From positions 1-15,836 of the forward strand of contig JAICJM010000084.1 of the NCBI GenBank assembly GCA_025928435.1: a DNA stretch of 15,836 bases, written 5' to 3'. The notes beneath the pieces were generated by a model. The model saw only the letters and a program-made list of their open reading frames with translations. It made no database searches and was not told the DNA's origin. Within the stretch, counting starts at the first letter, position 1; every line of letters starts with the position of its first letter. Shown piece after piece: positions 13,514-15,836 of this stretch. This DNA is from Thermoleophilia bacterium (GTDB taxonomy: Bacteria > Actinomycetota > Thermoleophilia > Gaiellales > JAICJC01). The position numbers and the translations under genes are program-made.

Positions 13514-14653
13514 TCAGGCGGCGCACATCGTCACGGCGCGCTGAGGCCCTGTCAGGGCGCCGGCCGCTTCAGCGCGGGAGATCGGGATCCGGACGCTGAT
13601 GGTGGCGCCCCGGCCGGGCGTGCTGGACACCTCAATCGATCCGTCCAGGGCGTCGATCCGGTCGCGCAGCCCGTGCAACCCGGAACCGCCACCGGGATCG
13701 GCGCCGCCGACCCCGTCGTCGGTCATCTGCACCTGAAGTGCCCCGCCGGCGCACGAGAGGCGGACGCTCCCCCTCGTCGCCCCGGGCGTGCCGCGCCATG
13801 TTCGTGAGCGCCTCGGACACCACGTAGTAGGCGGCGATCTCGACGGCGGGCGGGAGCCGCTCCGCGACCGTGCACTCCACGTCGACGGGCAGCGTCGCCC
13901 GGGCGGCGAGCGTGCCCACGGCGGTGGGCAGGCCGTGCTCCGTCAGCACGGGCGGGTGGATGCCGCGGGCGAGCTCGCGCAGCTCCGCGGTCGCGCCGGC
14001 GAGCTCGGCGATCGCCTCGTCCGCCAGGGCGGCCGCCGCCTCGGGATCGTCCGTCCGCCCGGCCTTCACCGCCCGCAGCGTCAGCGCGACCGTCATGAGC
14101 CGCTGCTGGGCGCCGTCGTGCAGGTCGCGCCCGATCTGGCGGCGCGTCTCGTCCTGCGCGGCGATGATCCGCGCCCGTTGCGCCCGCAGCTCCCTGCGCT
14201 CGTCACGTCGAAGATCACGCCGTGGAGGCACGCGCCGCCCGGGCCGGCCACCTGCCGGCCGCGCTCGAGCGCCCACGCCGTGCGCCCGTCCGCGCGGACG
14301 ACCCGGTATTCGAGCGCGAACGGGCGATCCGCGGACGTCGCGGGCCTGACGGCCCGGTCCACCTCGGCGCGATCGTCGGGATGGATGATGCTCCCGAAGG
14401 TGCGGCGCGCACTCCCGACGAAGTCCGCCGCCGGGTAGCCGGAGATCCGCTCGATCTCGTCGCTGATCACGGCCATCGACCAGTCGGGGTCGAGCGCGCA
14501 CCGGTAGATCGCGCCGGGCACGTTGGCCACGATCGCGGCGAGCTCGCGGTCACGCTCGTCCTCGTCCACCCGGCGCGGGCGACCGACGCGCCGGGCCGCC
14601 GAATCCTCCATCGCCTCGTGATAGCGCGGTACGGATATCCCCACCTCGCTCAC
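13514..14653 (-). pseudogene. PAS sensor histidine kinase (HisKA_3/NarL type) with two frameshifts
   Basis: Three frames read in order give one kinase. Frame A (14653 to about 14201) has a PAS_3/PAC domain: VPGAIYRCALDPDWSMAVIS, SGYPAADFVG, IIHPDDRAEV, EYRVVRADGRTAW and GVIFDVT. Frame B (about 14207 to 13769) has the HisKA_3 dimerisation and phosphoacceptor box RRQIGRDLHDGAQQRL, RGIHPPVL, and the N-box VSEALTNMARHA. Frame C (about 13773 to 13514) has the G-boxes MTDDGVGG and GGGSGLHGLRDR, then GSIEVSSTPGRGA. Adding one G at about 14201 restores GVIFDVTERRELRAQ, a canonical PAC end; removing one G from the G5 run at 13769-13773 restores HARGDEGSVRLS. No transmembrane segment is visible, so it would be cytoplasmic. 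No response regulator is adjacent. It is either a decayed gene or an intact gene with two sequence errors. The GTG at 14653 or the ATG at 14611 could be the start. Confidence 0.8.
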
Positions 14654-14719
14654 CGGGCAGCCCCACTGCGCCGGGAGCGCCGAGAACCGAGGCTATGCGA
14701 CGTTCGTACCTGAAGCTCG

Positions 14720-14725
14720 TATATC
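14720..14725 (+). promoter_or_regulatory. Possible -10 element for the MMPL gene
   Basis: TATATC lies in the only AT-richer patch of the 94-base divergent gap, 22 bases before the GTG at 14748, and would place transcription start just before the Shine-Dalgarno site. The -35 position (14697-14702, GCGACG) matches poorly, so this is tentative. Confidence 0.25.
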
Positions 14726-14736
14726 TCAGACCCTGA

Positions 14737-14742
14737 AGGAGG
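14737..14742 (+). promoter_or_regulatory. Shine-Dalgarno site that sets the start of the MMPL gene
   Basis: AGGAGG, within AAGGAGGGG, lies five bases before the GTG at 14748. The in-frame ATG at 14814, which a start-codon search for ATG would choose, has no such site. The GTG start is therefore preferred and adds 22 residues. Confidence 0.7.
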
Positions 14743-14747
14743 GGTAG

Positions 14748-15836
14748 GTGTCATCCTTCGACCTAGACTCAAACGCGGGCCGGCGCGTCGCGCACACGGG
14801 CGCCCTGGCTCGTATGTACGGCCGCTTCGCCCGCCACCCGTGGCGGGTGATCGCGGCCTGGCTCGCGATCTTCGTCGTGCTCGGCGGCCTGAACGGCGCC
14901 TTTCACGGGAAGCTCGTGGACGAGTTCAAGCTCCCCGGGTCGGACGTCCAGAAGGCGACCGACCTGGTCAACGCCAAGTTCGGCGGCCAGAAGGGCGCCG
15001 CGCTGCGCGTCGTGGTGGCCGCACCGCCGGGCCAGAGCCTGAACACGCCTGACCGCACCGCGGCGGTGAACCGGATGCTGGCGGCCGGGACGGCCTCCCA
15101 GCACTCGATCGACGAGACCGCCAAGGACATCAGCGCCATCACCGACCCGCTCAAGGGGAGTTCCCAGCAGCTCTCGAAGACCGGCCGGATCGCGTTCTTC
15201 GACGTCCAGTACGACCAGGAGAGCTTCAACATCCATCGTGCGGACATCGTGAACGTCGAGGACAGGATGCGCTCGATCGGCGACAAGGCCGGCATCGATG
15301 TCCAGTTCACCGGCGAGGCCGAGCAGGGCGACGTCTCGAGCAGCGGCAGCGAGATCATCGGCATGATCGCCGCGTTCATCGTGCTCATGATCCTGTTCCG
15401 GGCGCTCGTCCCCACGGCCATCCCGCTGCTCTTCGCGATCACGGCGGTGACGGGGGCGTTCATGCTCCTGTACCTCGCCGCCCGGTTCACCAACTTCAAC
15501 ACGGTGACCGAGATCCTGGTGCCGATGATCGGCCTGGGAGTCGGGATCGACTACACGCTCTTCATCGTGACCAGATTCCGGCAGTACCTGCACGACGGGT
15601 TGTCACCCCAGGACGCCGCCGCGGCGGCCGGCGCGACCGCAGGCCGCGCCGTCCTCTTCGCCGGGACCACGGTGGCGATCTCGATCACCGGCCTTGCGTT
15701 CATCGGCATCGACTTCATCACGAAGCTCGGTCTCGGCAGCGCGCTGGGCGTGCTGACGGCCGTGCTCCTGGCGCAGTCGCTGCTGCCGGCGGTGCTGGCG
15801 CTGCTCGGTCACAAGATCGATCGCGGCCGGCTCGGG
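14748..15836 (+). CDS. MMPL-family (RND superfamily) transporter, 3' end missing
   Basis: The first 363 codons are present and the gene runs off the right edge; family members usually have about 700-1000 residues. After a short polar N-terminus comes MYGRFARHPWRVIAAWLAIF, with the first membrane segment at about 33-52. An extracytoplasmic porter domain of about 150 residues follows (LPGSDVQKATDLVNAKFGG at its start, FTGEAEQGD near its end), then a bundle of membrane segments from about 202: IIGMIAAFIVLMILF, TAIPLLFAITAVTGAFM, then the family signature GLGVGIDYTLFIVTRFR at about 262-278 with Asp268-Tyr269, and TVAISITGLAFI. MMPL proteins export lipids or lipid-linked compounds using proton motive force; in actinobacteria they often serve envelope lipid export. 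The cargo here cannot be told. It is divergent from the broken kinase, which could once have regulated it. Confidence 0.9.
   Translation, partial: MSSFDLDSNAGRRVAHTGALARMYGRFARHPWRVIAAWLAIFVVLGGLNGAFHGKLVDEFKLPGSDVQKATDLVNAKFGGQKGAALRVVVAAPPGQSLNTPDRTAAVNRMLAAGTASQHSIDETAKDISAITDPLKGSSQQLSKTGRIAFFDVQYDQESFNIHRADIVNVEDRMRSIGDKAGIDVQFTGEAEQGDVSSSGSEIIGMIAAFIVLMILFRALVPTAIPLLFAITAVTGAFMLLYLAARFTNFNTVTEILVPMIGLGVGIDYTLFIVTRFRQYLHDGLSPQDAAAAAGATAGRAVLFAGTTVAISITGLAFIGIDFITKLGLGSALGVLTAVLLAQSLLPAVLALLGHKIDRGRLG

Noticed and set aside
13546..13558. Short palindrome GCCCT-GTC-AGGGC near the kinase 3' end considered as a terminator
   Set aside because: The stem is only five base pairs, it lies inside the kinase coding sequence, and no T-tract follows.

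Overview
This is a GC-rich window (roughly 70% G+C by eye) with frequent GTG starts, very short intergenic gaps and at least one promoter of the leaderless-transcript type. It reads like an actinobacterial chromosome. The mix of an XrtA/DUF3473-type polysaccharide deacetylase, a PKD/beta-helix/phosphoesterase surface protein and an MMPL transporter would suit Thermoleophilia (Solirubrobacterales/Gaiellales). That placement is an inference from gene types, not from a marker gene.

Region 1 (1-6423, all minus strand) is an exopolysaccharide or cell-surface glycan locus. In transcription order it holds a DUF3473-type polysaccharide deacetylase (6423-5515), an overlapping formyltransferase (5530-4772), an initiating phosphoglycosyl transferase (4628-3888), an O-antigen ligase/polymerase-type membrane protein (3826-2525), a Wzx-type flippase overlapping it by 4 bases (2528-1221), a UDP-glucuronate decarboxylase (1155-199) and the 5' end of a sugar-1-phosphate nucleotidyltransferase (188 to beyond the left edge). 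Together they form most of a Wzx/Wzy-type pathway: activated sugar supply (including UDP-xylose), transfer of the first sugar phosphate to a polyprenyl carrier, flipping, polymerisation, and decoration by N-formylation and deacetylation. Promoter-like elements precede the deacetylase, the sugar transferase and the decarboxylase, which suggests three transcription units.

Region 2 (6637-8243, plus strand) is a two-gene unit divergent from region 1: an extended-SDR sugar epimerase/dehydratase and a small PAP2-type membrane phosphatase. The latter could recycle a polyprenyl carrier, but its catalytic motifs are partly degenerate.

Region 3 (8257-13038, minus strand) is one very large gene. Its protein combines a purple-acid-phosphatase-like metallophosphoesterase, a right-handed beta-helix, six tandem PKD domains and a C-terminal carbohydrate-binding-like domain, behind an odd N-terminus with two hydrophobic segments. 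A perfect hairpin containing both stop codons lies between it and the convergent PAP2 gene.

Region 4 (13072-15836) holds a gene-poor stretch of about 440 bases with inverted repeats and a possible coding remnant, a PAS/HisKA_3 sensor histidine kinase broken by two single-base frameshifts (minus strand), and the first 363 codons of an MMPL-family transporter (plus strand) that runs off the right edge.

No tRNA, rRNA, CRISPR array, insertion sequence or integrase was seen. The clearest candidates for new biology are the giant composite surface protein and the formyltransferase/DUF3473 deacetylase pair within the glycan locus.
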